Shown in pieces: positions 33,044 to 45,583 of a stretch of DNA of 64,000 bases. The stretch is taken from contig BQMJ01000060.1 in the NCBI GenBank assembly GCA_025991245.1, positions 111,903 to 175,902 on the forward strand, written 5' to 3'. Source of the DNA: Galdieria partita (lineage: Eukaryota; Rhodophyta; Bangiophyceae; Galdieriales; Galdieriaceae). Position 1 is the stretch's first letter. Each line of letters starts with the position of its first letter. The notes under the pieces are model-generated. The model was given only the letters and a program-made list of their open reading frames with translations. It was not told the origin of the DNA and did not search any database. The position numbers were made by a program, and so were the translations under genes.

Positions 33044-34893
33044 TCAGTCGACCGAGTCAGTCAAAGATGAATGCTGCATAATCTCTGCAAAAGAAGGTTT
33101 CGATCCCTGCTGTGCTCTATAAGAATATCCATTGGATACAATAGGAAGTCCCTCTGGAAAATCTTCTCTGTCTTCTACTGTGGCACTATCCGAACCGCTC
33201 TTTGACAATATAGATGGAAGATCTGTCTCTTCCGTCGGTTCCAATTCAACCTAACATGGTAACCAAAGCTATTAAAGACTAATGAAGAAATATCAAATAG
33301 TATCTACAAACCTTTTCAGGAGAATTTTCATAGTAACTCCTCTTTTCCTTCAACAGTTCAATTGTGCCAACAATATCTTTCATATAAACTGGAGGAGATA
33401 CATTCAACTTTTGAAAAGCCAAAAAGTATTCCATGTTGTGAGGTGGAAGTCTTTCCGATTCACCAAATTTCGAGCTACTTGAATCCCCAATAGCTCCCTT
33501 CCTCTTAGCTTTCTTGCCTTTACTGACATTTGTATTCAATTCCCCATCAAAGAAACTGGCGTTCTTTCCAATAAGTTTCGCTCCATTAAGCTCAATATTC
33601 TGAACATCCCTTTTTGTTTTCTTATTTTCATCTGTATCTGTCTTGCTCAAACGTTGGAGATATTGAATAAGATTGTCACACATAGTCTTTTCCTCTTCAT
33701 AAGGATCAGGTGACCCATACTCTGCCAATTCCTACGCAAAATTTTAGATCTCTTATCATAATATCATCTCCTAGATACTCAGCTACCTTTTCCTTTTCGG
33801 CACGTTTCAAGTCACGTTGATATTGACGATACTGAAAGCGAATATGACGATTCAACCTATCTAATTCCGCGCTCTTCTTCTTATAGTTATACCATTGATT
33901 AAGCTTTTGGTTAAACTCTTGACGAAGACGACGTATTTCTTCATTTGCAGCATCTATTTGCTTCTGAATATCGTCCAAATTCACTTCTGAAAGCTAACCA
34001 TAACAAATAGTTCATAGCGTTAAAGAATCCAAAAATATACTTTACCTCTTCCGAAATTTTGGCAATAGAACTTTCCTGCTTTGTTCGGATATCATCTTTC
34101 GTTTGCTTTAGTCTCTCCAACTGTTTGATCGTTTCGTTCACTTTGTTATCTAAAGTTTTCTTATCGTCAAACAACTTTTCTAGTTGCTTCTTTCTTTCTT
34201 CTTGACTTGACTTTCTTTCTGCATCCAATTTTTGCATATTTTCCAAGAATGCTCGACCTACAACTCACTTAATATATCTTACACAAAAGTTTTGAGGATC
34301 ATACCTTTGTTCTTTAACATAGAAATTTCTGATACCAATTTCTTTTCCTCAGTCAAAGAAAGACTCTCAGTAGCTTGTCGTCGTTCCAAATTGGCGACAT
34401 ATTTGTCTAATTGGTCTAAACTCTTAAAGGTTTTCAGTTTCTCGTCAAGCGCTGCATTTCCTGTAGAAACAATATTGTTCTTATTTCGATCATGGCCTTC
34501 ATTCAACAGCTTCCTTGTTTCTTGTATCTTGTCCATGAGCTGCTTCCTTTCTTCTTTAAGTTTCCGAAGTTGCGCTACTTGCTCTTCATAAGCAGCTTTT
34601 GCAGCTAAAAATTCAGGCTTAGTCTCTTCCATTTTTTGGTACTTTTGTCTTTGTAAAAGTCGCTTCTGTTCTTTCTGAGACAATGCAGACTCTATGATGG
34701 CACGTTGGCCAGCAACAGCTGTTTCCAATTGATCTTTACTAGGTTGCTCAACGACAACAATCTGTTGTATTAGTTCCTTCTTCTTTTCTTCCAGCTTTCT
34801 AATTTCTTCTTGGCGCTCTTCCGGCGTCAGCAACTTGTGTTCTACTCCTATGGTTTGAGTTTGGGTTGACTCGGAAACCGTTGTGTTTGCCAT
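33044..34893 (-). CDS. Bfr1-like coiled-coil protein
   Basis: Five exons, start ATG 34891-34893, stop 33044-33046; roughly 540 aa. Almost the whole protein is charged coiled coil, starting LLTPEERQEEIRKLEEKKKEL. The motif LERRQATESLSLTEEKKLVSEIS is the recognisable block of the fungal Bfr1 family, with NEGHDRNKNNIVS before it. The C-terminal part (33.04-33.7 kb) carries PPVYMKDIVGTIELLKEKRSYY, then a polar acidic tail. Yeast Bfr1 associates with ribosomes and mRNPs at the ER and influences secretion and ploidy; that role is only inferred here. It is the last confidently annotated core gene before the chromosome end. Confidence 0.8.
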
Positions 34894-37800
34894 TTGAGCA
34901 AAAAAGGAATAATCAATCCAGATGAATCCCCATAAGAGATGTGAATAGAGAGAGACCTACGACGGCATTTTATGTAGTTACTATTTTAGGAAGTTGCAGA
35001 GATCTTAAGAGACATGTAAAGGACCTTTCAAGAAACAAAAAACTTTGCAATAAACTTATGTTGAAAATGCTGTTACAAATGACTGTCGAAGAAATCTTGT
35101 GAAATTCTTGGGAATATTTGAAAGGATATTTATTTATATGTATTCAAATATTGTGTTTGAGGTTGTTCCGAAAACTTTGCCTGTATGACAGCAGTAAAAG
35201 TTGAGCAGCCTAACGAGACTTGTGAATTCCTGTTCAAATTGGACGCTAAAAAAGATATTTGATATGTCGTCCTCTTTTAGAAGATCAGTTTTACGCAAAT
35301 AAAGAGACAACACAAAATAAAGAAGCTTTATTGAATATCTACGAGTTTAGAGTCACTACGCAGGTTGACTACCGACATGTATGAAACACGAAAACCTTGA
35401 AATTGGTTTCATTTATAACCAAAGTTCGTTCGTTTCAACCTGTTCTTTTCGTTGTTCCTTTTAGACTAAAAGGAAGAAAGAACTGCTCAAAATATATTCC
35501 CACGATTGCTTTACGATCCAGTTTTCAACCAAACGTTTTAAGGACTCCTGACCCGGTCCTCAACATTTCTCGGTCACTTTTAGTAAGCGACATATTCATC
35601 CTTTGGTATCGTCTCACTCTACGACAAACGAGAACAGTGAATACTAAGTTTGGCGTAGATTGTTTCTTTTCTGCCATTCAGCGTAACCTAAAGCGTTCCT
35701 CTCTTGTGGCGATAGAAGTGATGAAAAAGGTTACAAAGAACTCTTGTTATCTCAAGTGGAAACTTATTAAAGTGAATAAAAGAAGGCATTGCTTATGTTT
35801 TTACTCGCGCTTTCCGTCACCGCTGCCGTATTATTCCATAGAATACCTTTTAGGAAACAACGGCAACAACCGTAACTTCACCAAAAAATTCAAATAGTTT
35901 GAAACTTTGTCCAGCAAAAGACAAAGGCACTATTTCGTTCAATATGATATCCTGAAAGTATTATAGAGCTTGGTATTCATACAATCTTTCCTGCAGAAAA
36001 ACAAGAAAGTCGTATCTGAATTCTGTCAAAAATTATCAAAGTGACTCGTTTTCTGCAATAAAGTGCTAAAATCTTATCCATGCAATCACAATTTTAATGA
36101 GTTTCAACAAATCATAATAACTTGGTTGCCCAATTTCAGCAAGGATCTTCTTGTTGAATTCTCTTAATTTTCATATCAGAGAATTGCTCAATCTTTAAAT
36201 AACGCTAAGCCGATTCGTTCTACTTTAAATAAGCTCATGGTTTGTTACACATTGCCTTCGTTTCTGACAAAGTTATTGGCAAGCAAAGGCTTCATTACCT
36301 TGAATCACAAACAAATATGTGACAACGTGTGTTGTAAAATTGGGTGACATCACCACTTGTCAGGTTGTTATCATATTTGGTCCGTTTAAAAAACTTGAGA
36401 AATTCGGGAAATGTTCTTGCTGAACTTTTACATTCCTTTTGGTGAGAAGAAGAAAGAATTGGTAAGCGAAAACCGATAACGAATCATTTACAAGGAAGAA
36501 ATTGACTTGCTGCATTTCGATTCTCTAACAGCTCTACTATGAGTAATCCACAAGTCAAGCACTTTAGATCAGAAAAATGAAAAACAGGGACTATCGATAG
36601 CAGTACTGCCAAATGCCATCACGACGAGACAGCTTAAATAGACAAAGGTAATACAAAAGTAAACTTAAGGTTTCTCCAAGCTAGAGGGCAAGTAAAGCAA
36701 GGATCAATTTTAAGTTTTCCAAAAAGTATTTATTCTTCCTAAGATCCAAGGATAATGCCTTCCCAAGCACCGTAAACCATCTTTCTTACTCAATCCGGCA
36801 AACTCAGAGTGCTCTGTTCACTACCAAAATTGTAACGAACATAACAAACAGCACATGCTCTTGTTGAACAGTTTCAGGAATAACAGTCTATTCCTGTGTT
36901 TGATTGAACTGATACAAATTATTTCGTAGATATGACTCAATCTTGATAACGAACCACCACAATATTGTTATAACTCTCTTCAGCTAGGATCAAATACTCA
37001 AGAAACACCAATTCAATCTATCATTGCTTTGTGGACTTTTCCCACTGCTGAGCCTTGTAATGACTTGGGTTGCCGAACCAAAATGCTGATATCAATGAGT
37101 ATCCGAATTCTTCATTACAAGTCAAACATCATCAATTCGTCTCCATTGAACGATGGCTTCATATGATCACAAGAACTTTTCATGTCTCCCAGTAGGGTAA
37201 AATATACGTTTGCCACTGTTTACAATCACTATCTGACAAGCCACTATCACAGAATGTAAAATAGAGTGAAAGATAAAATCTAACGCAATTCAAAAGATTC
37301 TCAGCAAGTAAGTAAGACTAGTAGCATTGTCTATCCCTGTAAAACAATTTCATTCTGTAGTTTCAGTGTCGTTCAAAGCAACACTTCTCTGTGACACCAT
37401 TTGAAATATGAATGTCCAAGATACAACTAGTCTCTTCTATCAAAAGCACGAAAATTTCATTATACATCATCATCTCCACAAAAGATGATTTTATTATCTT
37501 TCATTGAACGATACAAAGGAATGCTGTTCACTTGATTGCCACATTTGTTATTCGACCAGAGCAAACCGAAGCAACAGTAGTATGTTTCACTCCAAAGAAC
37601 AGACAAGTATCTCCAAAAGGACATTGTGGTCCATACTTGTATAAAGACAATAAATAAAATAAAAAACAGTCTCACGTTCACTGCTTTTCACGCTTATAGC
37701 CATAAAGTCACATAAGCACCGTGGTTAGACAGAGCCTTTTCTCCTTTTGAGTATACTTCAGCGAAAGAACTGCCTTTCAGCAAAGTTATTTTCACAGTGG

Positions 37801-37925
37801 CCTCAAGTTGGTTTACGTAGAATATATGAAATTCACTAAAACTTCACAAAAATGCACAACGCTTTCTTATCATTTGTGGTCCAAAAGTTGTCATTCCGTC
37901 GCCTTTCACTAAACTCTTGAGAATC
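34894..37925. other. 3-kb non-coding transition region
   Basis: No convincing gene. The longest open frame (35397-35897, plus, 166 codons) lacks an ATG near its start and is basic and low in recognisable motifs. The rest shows only short frames broken by stops. This stretch marks the sharp drop from a gene-dense core to a sparse subtelomere; decayed genes are possible but I could not identify one. Confidence 0.6.
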
Positions 37926-38827
37926 ATGAAGTATGTAAATTTTTCTACAAAGTTCCGTGTCAAAATGACCAATATACCTCCACCACCTTATGAAACTGTT
38001 CCTCTGGGAGTTGATCACTTTGCCTACAAACAACTTACCGTAGGAATACTTCGGGATGAGGAGTTGGAGTTTGTCACCATCGAGAAACTTTGGTTACCAC
38101 TGGAACCAAGAATAAACGAGTTTCGTTGGTACGTACTGCAAACAGTTCTAAAAGATATTTTACATAAATACGGAAACACGAGATATCTGATATATTATTC
38201 ATAGCCAATCACCGGTCCTTGATTTGATTCTTTGAGAAAACTAAAGAAAGATTGGATAGGGCACTGAAGAGTACGTTTCTCGGCAAACCATCCTGGAGAG
38301 TTAATCTAAATAGATGGTGTCCTTTTTGGTTCAGTTTCAACACCTATGAATTGTGGGATCCAAACAGCAAAAAGCCTTTGAGAGTACTTCATACTGACGA
38401 AACTTTATCAGATCTTTTGACTGAGCATATAAAGGCACCAAGAAGAGTCTTTTTCTTTTTAGAGGAGTTGAAAACCCAACGTCAGTGGAAGCCCAAGGTA
38501 TGCAGATATCCGTGCTTCACTCTGTGGTATTATTCAAATCAGTTCCAATCAAAACAGGTTTCTTACAAAGTTCATAGTACACTTGAAACTACTAATACGA
38601 ATCATCATACAAACTCTGACAAGCAAGCGGACGAAGAAAAAATGCTGATGACGATGGCCAACTGGGACAGCAACTTTGAGACAAAATGCCAAAGTGTTTC
38701 TTATGCGATTATTCCTTTTACTTGTCCAGTTCTAGTGCCAATATTTCTACCAGTTTATACTCTTCCTGGAATGAATTCTGGTGTCTTAGATACAATAAGA
38801 TATGGGACAAGTTCTGGAAGCAGTTAG
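37926..38827 (+). CDS. Possible three-exon gene, unknown
   Basis: Model: exon 37926-38128, intron 38129-38259 (GTACGT...ATAG, 131 nt), exon 38260-38497, intron 38498-38557 (60 nt, in frame), exon 38558-38827; 236 aa. The spliced frame is continuous and reads like protein: PPPPYETVPLGVDHFAYKQL, EFVTIEKLWLPLEPR, NRWCPFWFSFNTYELWDP, PLRVLHTDETLSDLLTEHIK, then a polar His/Asn/Thr stretch and a hydrophobic end. No family is recognised. The first intron is longer than usual for this window and could instead be a sign of decay. An alternative start is ATG 37965. It lies in the subtelomere on the opposite strand from the NTPase genes. Confidence 0.4.
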
Positions 38828-41800
38828 TTGCAGTATAACGAGTATTTGTGCCATTTGTTCCTTAAGGTTGACGTTATTAGTTGGCTTCTTTACATGAATA
38901 AAAGTATTCAATTTTGTGTTGCAATTGCACATTCGTTTCGTGCCTATCTCTCCACTATAAACGCTCTTTAAAACATTTATTCGAACTTGGTTTCTTCAAA
39001 GACGTTCTACTCTATACAAATCTCTTGAAAGAAAACTTTCAGTAATCAAATAAGGAATGCCTTTATTAATAAAATGAATTCCAAGAAGCAGCTTACTATC
39101 ATAGCTTCTCTAGACTTATTGAAAAAAGTTAAAGAGCTGTTTTCAAATGAGGTATATGATTATTAGGATCTCAGTGGAATAACCTCTTTTATCTTTCCAT
39201 TCTTGACAAGAAAAGAACCATTTCGGAATATCCCAGTTTGAAAGATTTCTGAAATGGTGTTGCTGAGCTTTGACAGTACCAAGTGGTACTTGTGGTTTGT
39301 TCGACGCAATATGGGTAGTATTATGGAATAAGATAAATCATGAAATACTACAACAGCGCACTAATCTAGAATTATCTGGTTGCTTTGCAATGGACTATGT
39401 TCGAACCTCCCAAGAGAAAAACGCTTTTCTCGAGAGCACCATTTAGTCACAAAGTAGACGAAACATTCTCCTTACAGCATTTGTCACTTTTTGATTCAGT
39501 TTCTTGACTTGTTAACGTCAAGTTGCGAATTCGTTACTCTATGCTTGGCGGTTCAATAGGACCTGAAATGTGCAAAGTAAGAATACCAAAGGAAACAAAT
39601 GCAGTGTTTTCTCTGTAAAGTTTTAATGAAAAAGACGACAGAGTTACAAGTTTTCCCTGTGACTTCTCTCAAATATTGAAAAAGGTAATTTCTAATCACT
39701 CAGTCATATTTTAATATATCCCTAGTCTAAACTTTGCAGTTGCTCGTGTGATTGCATGTATTTACACTGTAATCAAGATTCTGAAGAAAGTTGACGTTCC
39801 ATTTTTCACAAGTTATGAATGCATTGTGACGACTAATACCACATCCTTTAGATTACCAACTCGAGTTACAAAGGGAACAGGAAGAAATCAAAAGGGCAAC
39901 TTGTCCAAAACGCAATGCGCTTCCAAACCCCCAAGCAATGGCTCAAAGGTTACTTTGAGTATATATAAAGCTAGTATCTGGACTGACTCTCGATTCTGGT
40001 TCCCTCGGAGTTTCTCTGACGAACAAGACAGAAGCATCTGGAACAGTTCTATTAAAACTCTACTCCCATGAAAACTCTCAAAGTTGGCTATTGTCCACAT
40101 ATATACTAAAACGCAACGCCACAACTCAAAGTTGGAAAAAAAAATCTGTTGTACAACTTGGACACATATTAGCTGGTCAAGAACTGAAACAGTTATAAAG
40201 CTTTATCTAATTCCAGTCAACTAGCTCATAGATTGCAACTTTGGTGCTTTCAAGTCGGTCAACGCAAGGTTGAAAGCTGCCACCATCACCGGACGTCTGG
40301 CAAAGCAATCTTAGAAATATCTGGACCAGTGGATTGTGTTAATGTCTTTAGAAACTGTTTGCAATTTACAGGATTGTGAATATTTTGTTTCCAGATTCAA
40401 GAATTCTTAGACATATTAGTCAGTACGATTGGCAACTCTTCTGTGAAAATTTGACAATAAAACTCAAAGCAGATGGCAGCCCATGCAAAGACAACATATG
40501 ACTTCCTTGTTTTTCTACATCTTTTCGAGTTCACTGTTTCTTTCCCATTTAGATTCTTCACAATTGTATGGATATATTCAATTTTATTGTTTGGAAGGCC
40601 AGGTCTGTGCAACTTGGTGGTGCATTGAATTTATTTGTAGTCTTTTTTCTAGTCTTCATTTTCCCTTGTTTACAGCAACTCCTTGTTGAGATGTTTATAT
40701 TTGAATTATTTCATTCCTAGTCGTGCACTTGAAACTCATTGTCATTTTACAGCAAGTCTGCAAATTTTGTATTCAATGCAATAGAAATTTCCTCTCATTG
40801 TAGTTTCTTTGGGCAATGGAGATCCATTTCTGAGAGACTGAAAAGAAGAAAACCAACCTTGAAAGTCTACCAAGAATCTATCAACTGGATAAAGCTCAAA
40901 GCGGATCCAAAGTTTATTGTGACTGGCGTGAAGAGTTATTTCTTGAGTTACGATAGGTTTGTTTCAACAGAGTCGAACGTTTCAAGACCAAATACTTTTA
41001 AACTGAGCGAGAAGAACAAATCACTATTTTTTAGTATTCCCAAACATTTCTATCTTCAGTTGTAAAACCTCATCAGCGAATAATTTACAACTAGATCATA
41101 TTTGCTGACTACGCACAAGTAGAACTGCAGGAGCCAGTTTCTCTAGAATTTGCTTTGGACAATACTGTTGCTCTCAAAGGAAAAAGAAATTTCTTTTATA
41201 TCGAAGATGCCTCAGATGTTATCTTTCATAAAGCAGTTTCTTATTGTACTCTTCGAGAAATAGATTAACAGGCTATTTACATTGCGTTAAAAGAAGAGAC
41301 TTTTTCTCATTTTTAACATAGCATTGTAATTTGTATTCTACTCTCGTTATTTTAGTGAAGGACCATTTATCCTTGTTCGATGCTTTTCTTTGAACTCATA
41401 TCCTCGATTGGGTATTAGGTTGTTGTTTACGAATCCATATAACTTGTTTTACTATCACAAATGTGGTAATAGAGTGGTAAAAGTGCTTTCGAGAAAAGAT
41501 GAATAGAGTATAGACGATTGTAGTCTTTACCATAGTTGGTTTTGTCTTTAGCCAATATTTACAAAAATGAGTAGTCAACTATAGGCTCGAGAATTATCCA
41601 AATAAAAAGGGTGAGAAGAGACCGAGGCGATATGCTTTAAGGTAGACCAAAAGAAACGAGTTTCAGCTATTGAGCATATTATGTTGAACACTTTATGAAT
41701 ATTTACAATGTGATAAAGGATAATTCTGGGAAGTACAAGTGTCGTTTAGATTGACCATTATCTCTAAATCAAACCAAGGAGCCTCTTCAGTTTCATACGG

Positions 41801-42961
41801 CATCGAGTTTTTTGTCAAGAAAGGATTACCGAAGGGTTGGGTGACCTGTTGGTAGACTTTGTATCTATGCACAATTGATGTCTATTTTAGATTAGAAAAT
41901 AATTGTACAGAATCTCTTGTCGCTGTTACACGGAATTGCATCAACTTTCTGTGAAGCCGTTTGAATGGAAAGAGGAAACGAGTACAATCCCTAGAGAGCC
42001 ATTTCTTTGCTCGATAATTATGAGAGGATCTAAACTTGCTTACGAAGGATAGAATACGAACAAGGGACTGTTTTGCAAAGCAACCAAATTATTATTGAAT
42101 AATACTGAACAGTGAACGCTACAACTATTCAATAAAATGAATCTGAAAAGAGGAAGAGTTTATGACTCTCTCGTTGATATAACGAGTCTGTTTTTCAGTT
42201 CTAATCTTCTTCTAATCAAGAAACTGTTTCAAGACTAGTGCATAAACCCTTAAGCCAACCAACTTTGTCATGAGCTTTTCCTATTCCCCTTTCAATGACT
42301 GTACAAAGTGGTTTGAGCGGAAGATTTTTCTGTTCATAGTTTCTCAAAGACCAACGTTCCAGCGTTTCCCTGTTTATTATGAAACAACAGGACGATTGAG
42401 TAGCACCTAGAATTTTTCTGTTTTCCTCAGAACTGGACTTTATGGATCTGTTTCACACCTTGGAACAGTGTCTGACTAACTTCATTATGATTGGGTATTG
42501 AGAAGAGGAGTAACGGTAGGAGATAGTGTAGTTTTGAGGAAGTAAATATCGGACTGTACTAAAACCAAAAAGACGATGCTTCTTATATTAGGCTTTCTGA
42601 TAGGGGTCACCTTCAATAAGAACAAGCAGTATTCTCACAGAGCTTGACGTATGGGTGTGAAGTTGATAATAAACGATGACGTGAATATGTAGCCTACTAT
42701 TAGCAGACGGAAAAGACGTTCTTAACAAAGACAGCTATGAAAAATGGTCCATCGACACATAGCTAAAGACACTCTCCAAGCAAAAGTTTTTTTAGAGACA
42801 CAACTACTTTCTTATACTCGATCAATAACAACTTGAGAGTCCAAAGTGAAGTCGCTAAAGAGAAAAAACGCAAGAAAAACCCAAATATTCAAACGTCACT
42901 CCTGTTGGCACAAGAGTTTCTGTATGGCTCTTCTAAAATACTACAAACTTGTCAGTAAACA
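38828..42961. other. 4.1-kb non-coding or decayed region
   Basis: No intact gene. Several frames of about 60-110 codons (39748-40071, 40739-41065) lie here without usable starts or motifs. Two short peptides resembling family A DNA polymerase motifs are noted separately. Confidence 0.55.
40261..41130 (+). pseudogene. Possible relic of a family A DNA polymerase
   Basis: At 40261-40314 the plus strand encodes NARLKAATITGRLAKQS then a stop, resembling the TGRLSS...NPNLQN block of family A polymerases. About 840 bp on, near 41095-41127, FADYAQVELQEP resembles motif A (ADYGQLELR/ADYSQIELR). The order and strand are right, but frames are broken between them, and I could not find motif B or motif C. 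The organellar polymerase POP of algae would be the natural parent. Two short matches can arise by chance in 4 kb, so this is a weak call. Confidence 0.2.
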
Positions 42962-45583
42962 CTACATTTTTAAAAAATTTCGTAGTCCTAACATGATTCG
43001 CAACCTTTGTGAAGAATTGTCAATACCGCAACTGCGGAGAAAGTCTGTTGTAACTCCATCTAAGTCTCCTAATTGTATGAACGAAATTTTGGGCAAACAA
43101 TGTACAACTTCTTGTTCGGAAAGACCACAACGTTCTCTTAAAAAAGTATTCCAATCAAATGAAGAACTCATAGAACTGGATGCAACATTTTCTTCTCTTC
43201 TCGTATCTTCCACTTGCATCACATTCATATCCATCCTTGGACGAGTATTTCTTCTTTCCATCCTTCCACTATTCCTTTCGGATTCTTCAAATGGAATACG
43301 TCTTAATAAATCAACAAACGAATTGCTCAACAAATCATAAAGTGGTTTCAGTTGTTCCAACCATCCAGCATTGTCACCAAACACTCTTTCAATATCTCTT
43401 CTAGTCTTGCAACCTAAAAAGGTTTGCAAAGATGTAGTTGAACATACTACAACTTGACAATGAGGAGGTATCGATAACCATTCTTCTCGTATATTCTGTA
43501 GTTGTCTCGCAGAGTTGATAGAACTGTAAACAATATTATTATTATTGTCTTCATAATAAACTCCACTATTCAATATCCAATTCTGATTATCACTAAATTG
43601 TTTGGAAACATCTTCAGTATACTTGTTGCTTACAATCAACTGAATGGCTCTTAAATTATTCTGTTCCAATTCAAGCTGTGACGCCACTGGATGTAAAAAT
43701 TTAGCAACTTCTGACTTAATCACTGAACGTCCAACACCAGAACTTGACAACTGAAAACATTTCAATGTAATACCTATCAAATATACTCTCTTCTTGGTGG
43801 TTTCAGTCTCCATCGGTGCTTGCTCTGAAGAAGATTCACCTTGAATAGCAAGGAAAGAATTGTCTTTCATATCGGTTACTCGAATAAGAACATCAGGTCC
43901 ATTGGAGTCTTGTCGAATAGGAACAAATATTCCATCTTTTGATAAATACTTTTCAAAAAATGCTTTCCAAGTATTGATATGGTAAGTTTCTTCGTTAGCA
44001 CTATGGATTCTACTCACTGTCGAACTAAATGCTGGAACATACTTGGGAATAGGATCCATTTCTAAGCTGCCAACGGTTTGAGTAGATTGTATTGATATAT
44101 GTTCGGCAAAACTATGTCGAAACATACTCAATTCTCCTAGTTTGGAACAGAAACACCATCGAACATAAAGAATAAGAGTAAATATAATTTCAAATTTGAA
44201 ACCACGACTGGAAAGTGAATCCAATCGACTGATCGATGAAAATAAACTACAAATAAAACGAAAAGGAGGAATATTCCAATATCGCGATTGAATATGCTTT
44301 AGTACAATCTTTGGAAAAACCAACTTGAAAAATGTTTCATCGCTGTCTTCAACAAGTATCCTGCTTGCTTCGTCTTGTTCATTTCTCGAGCAACTCACAT
44401 AATAAAAACCAAAATGGTTGGCAATATCCAAAACATATTCAGAATGGCTTCCATCAAATAGAGTCTCTCTCATTGGAATACGAAATTCTAAAATACTCGC
44501 AAGAAGCATAGAAGAAAAAACAATCATTGATTTGGGTGTCATACGAGAAAGAGTTACTACGAGAGAAAAATTCGGAGCAATTCTTTCCATTTTCACTTTC
44601 ATTTCATTCTCTGAAAGATCACATAAACAATTCCAACGTTCACATTTGTTTCCCAATTCATTTAAAACATGAACAACATAAAAGGGAACACCACCTGTAT
44701 AATCATACAGTTGTTTGAAGAACCAATCGTGTCCCTCAGGATGACTAGGAAATAGTACTTTTAGAATAGGTTCATTATGACAAGTAACATTCTGTATAAA
44801 GTACTTGATAGTTGCTTCTGAAAAAGGATCCAGCCGAAGAAAATTTAACGTTATTCGGGAAGGCATTGCATCCTCTTCTCTACCAATTATACAGTTCGAT
44901 CTCCCCGCAACAATACAAATGACAAAAGGTTGACTTACAACAATTGACAAAACTCTAAAAAAGGCACGGTACACGTTGTGCACTCGACTTGTTCCTTGTG
45001 TAACCATCAAATCCTTAAACAATGTGAAATTGTATTCTTCTAAAAGTCCAATTTCGTCAATAAACAAATATAAATAACGTTTCTTGGTGGCTTGCAAGAG
45101 TTTCTGTAGCCATTCCTTTGGACTACCGATGTAGGAAAGAACTTGAGAAAGTAAATCTGCACCGTTGGGAAACCGGGAAAGTGCCTCCTTGCTTATCCAT
45201 TCCAAAAGTGTATCTTCAAAACATGTTCCCCTCGGCACATAGAGAAGATTCAACATAACATATAAAGTCTCGTTTAACAGCGCGTGTAGAGCACGTTCTC
45301 CTACATTCTCCCCCTTCTCAAAGCCAGGTAAGCAACAAAAATTTTTTAAATATTGCAACAAGTTCTCTTTGTTGACTGAAAGGAACCAATGGAAATGCTG
45401 TCCAAATGCGCTTTTGCCACTCCCATACATTTGGGGTGCATAGCATATGTGAGGTCGAGGATTTCTCGACGTACCATTTCGTCTCAAAGGGTATGATAAT
45501 AGGAAACTTTCTATAACTTGAAAGACCGCTGATTCTCTATTGACAAGGGGAAATTCAATACTTTCAATACGAATAGTGTTCAT
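42962..45583 (-). CDS. P-loop NTPase + PD-(D/E)XK-like + SAM-like protein
   Basis: A single-exon 873-aa protein from ATG 45581-45583. Walker A is YAPQMYGSGKSAFG near residues 48-61, Walker B YLYLFIDEIGLLEEY near 171-184, a sensor-like stretch VICIVAGRSN near 221-230, and YDYTGGVPFYV near 293-303. After a helical linker, a nuclease-like core has FKFEII (near 463), NGPDVLIRV (near 561) and YLIGITLKC (near 601-609), the E...PD...xxK pattern of PD-(D/E)XK folds, though Thr replaces the usual Glu of the last motif. Residues 810-873 (WNTFLRERCGLSEQEVVHCL ... IMLGLRNFL) look like a SAM domain. The build resembles Crinkler/RHS effector-type NTPase-nuclease proteins and perhaps the expanded ATPase families reported from Galdieria; both links are inferred. 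It is a diverged paralogue of the gene at 47.4-49.5 kb. Confidence 0.7.
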   Translation of the reverse strand: MNTIRIESIEFPLVNRESAVFQVIESFLLSYPLRRNGTSRNPRPHICYAPQMYGSGKSAFGQHFHWFLSVNKENLLQYLKNFCCLPGFEKGENVGERALHALLNETLYVMLNLLYVPRGTCFEDTLLEWISKEALSRFPNGADLLSQVLSYIGSPKEWLQKLLQATKKRYLYLFIDEIGLLEEYNFTLFKDLMVTQGTSRVHNVYRAFFRVLSIVVSQPFVICIVAGRSNCIIGREEDAMPSRITLNFLRLDPFSEATIKYFIQNVTCHNEPILKVLFPSHPEGHDWFFKQLYDYTGGVPFYVVHVLNELGNKCERWNCLCDLSENEMKVKMERIAPNFSLVVTLSRMTPKSMIVFSSMLLASILEFRIPMRETLFDGSHSEYVLDIANHFGFYYVSCSRNEQDEASRILVEDSDETFFKLVFPKIVLKHIQSRYWNIPPFRFICSLFSSISRLDSLSSRGFKFEIIFTLILYVRWCFCSKLGELSMFRHSFAEHISIQSTQTVGSLEMDPIPKYVPAFSSTVSRIHSANEETYHINTWKAFFEKYLSKDGIFVPIRQDSNGPDVLIRVTDMKDNSFLAIQGESSSEQAPMETETTKKRVYLIGITLKCFQLSSSGVGRSVIKSEVAKFLHPVASQLELEQNNLRAIQLIVSNKYTEDVSKQFSDNQNWILNSGVYYEDNNNNIVYSSINSARQLQNIREEWLSIPPHCQVVVCSTTSLQTFLGCKTRRDIERVFGDNAGWLEQLKPLYDLLSNSFVDLLRRIPFEESERNSGRMERRNTRPRMDMNVMQVEDTRREENVASSSMSSSFDWNTFLRERCGLSEQEVVHCLPKISFIQLGDLDGVTTDFLRSCGIDNSSQRLRIMLGLRNFLKM

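Noticed and set aside
35397-35897. 166-codon plus-strand open frame
   Set aside because: It opens with TTG and has no ATG until late; composition is basic with no motif, and it sits in a region of broken frames.
39390-39410. TTCGAACCTCC, looking like part of a tRNA T-arm
   Set aside because: No acceptor stem, D-arm or anticodon arm could be folded around it. No tRNA was found anywhere in the window.
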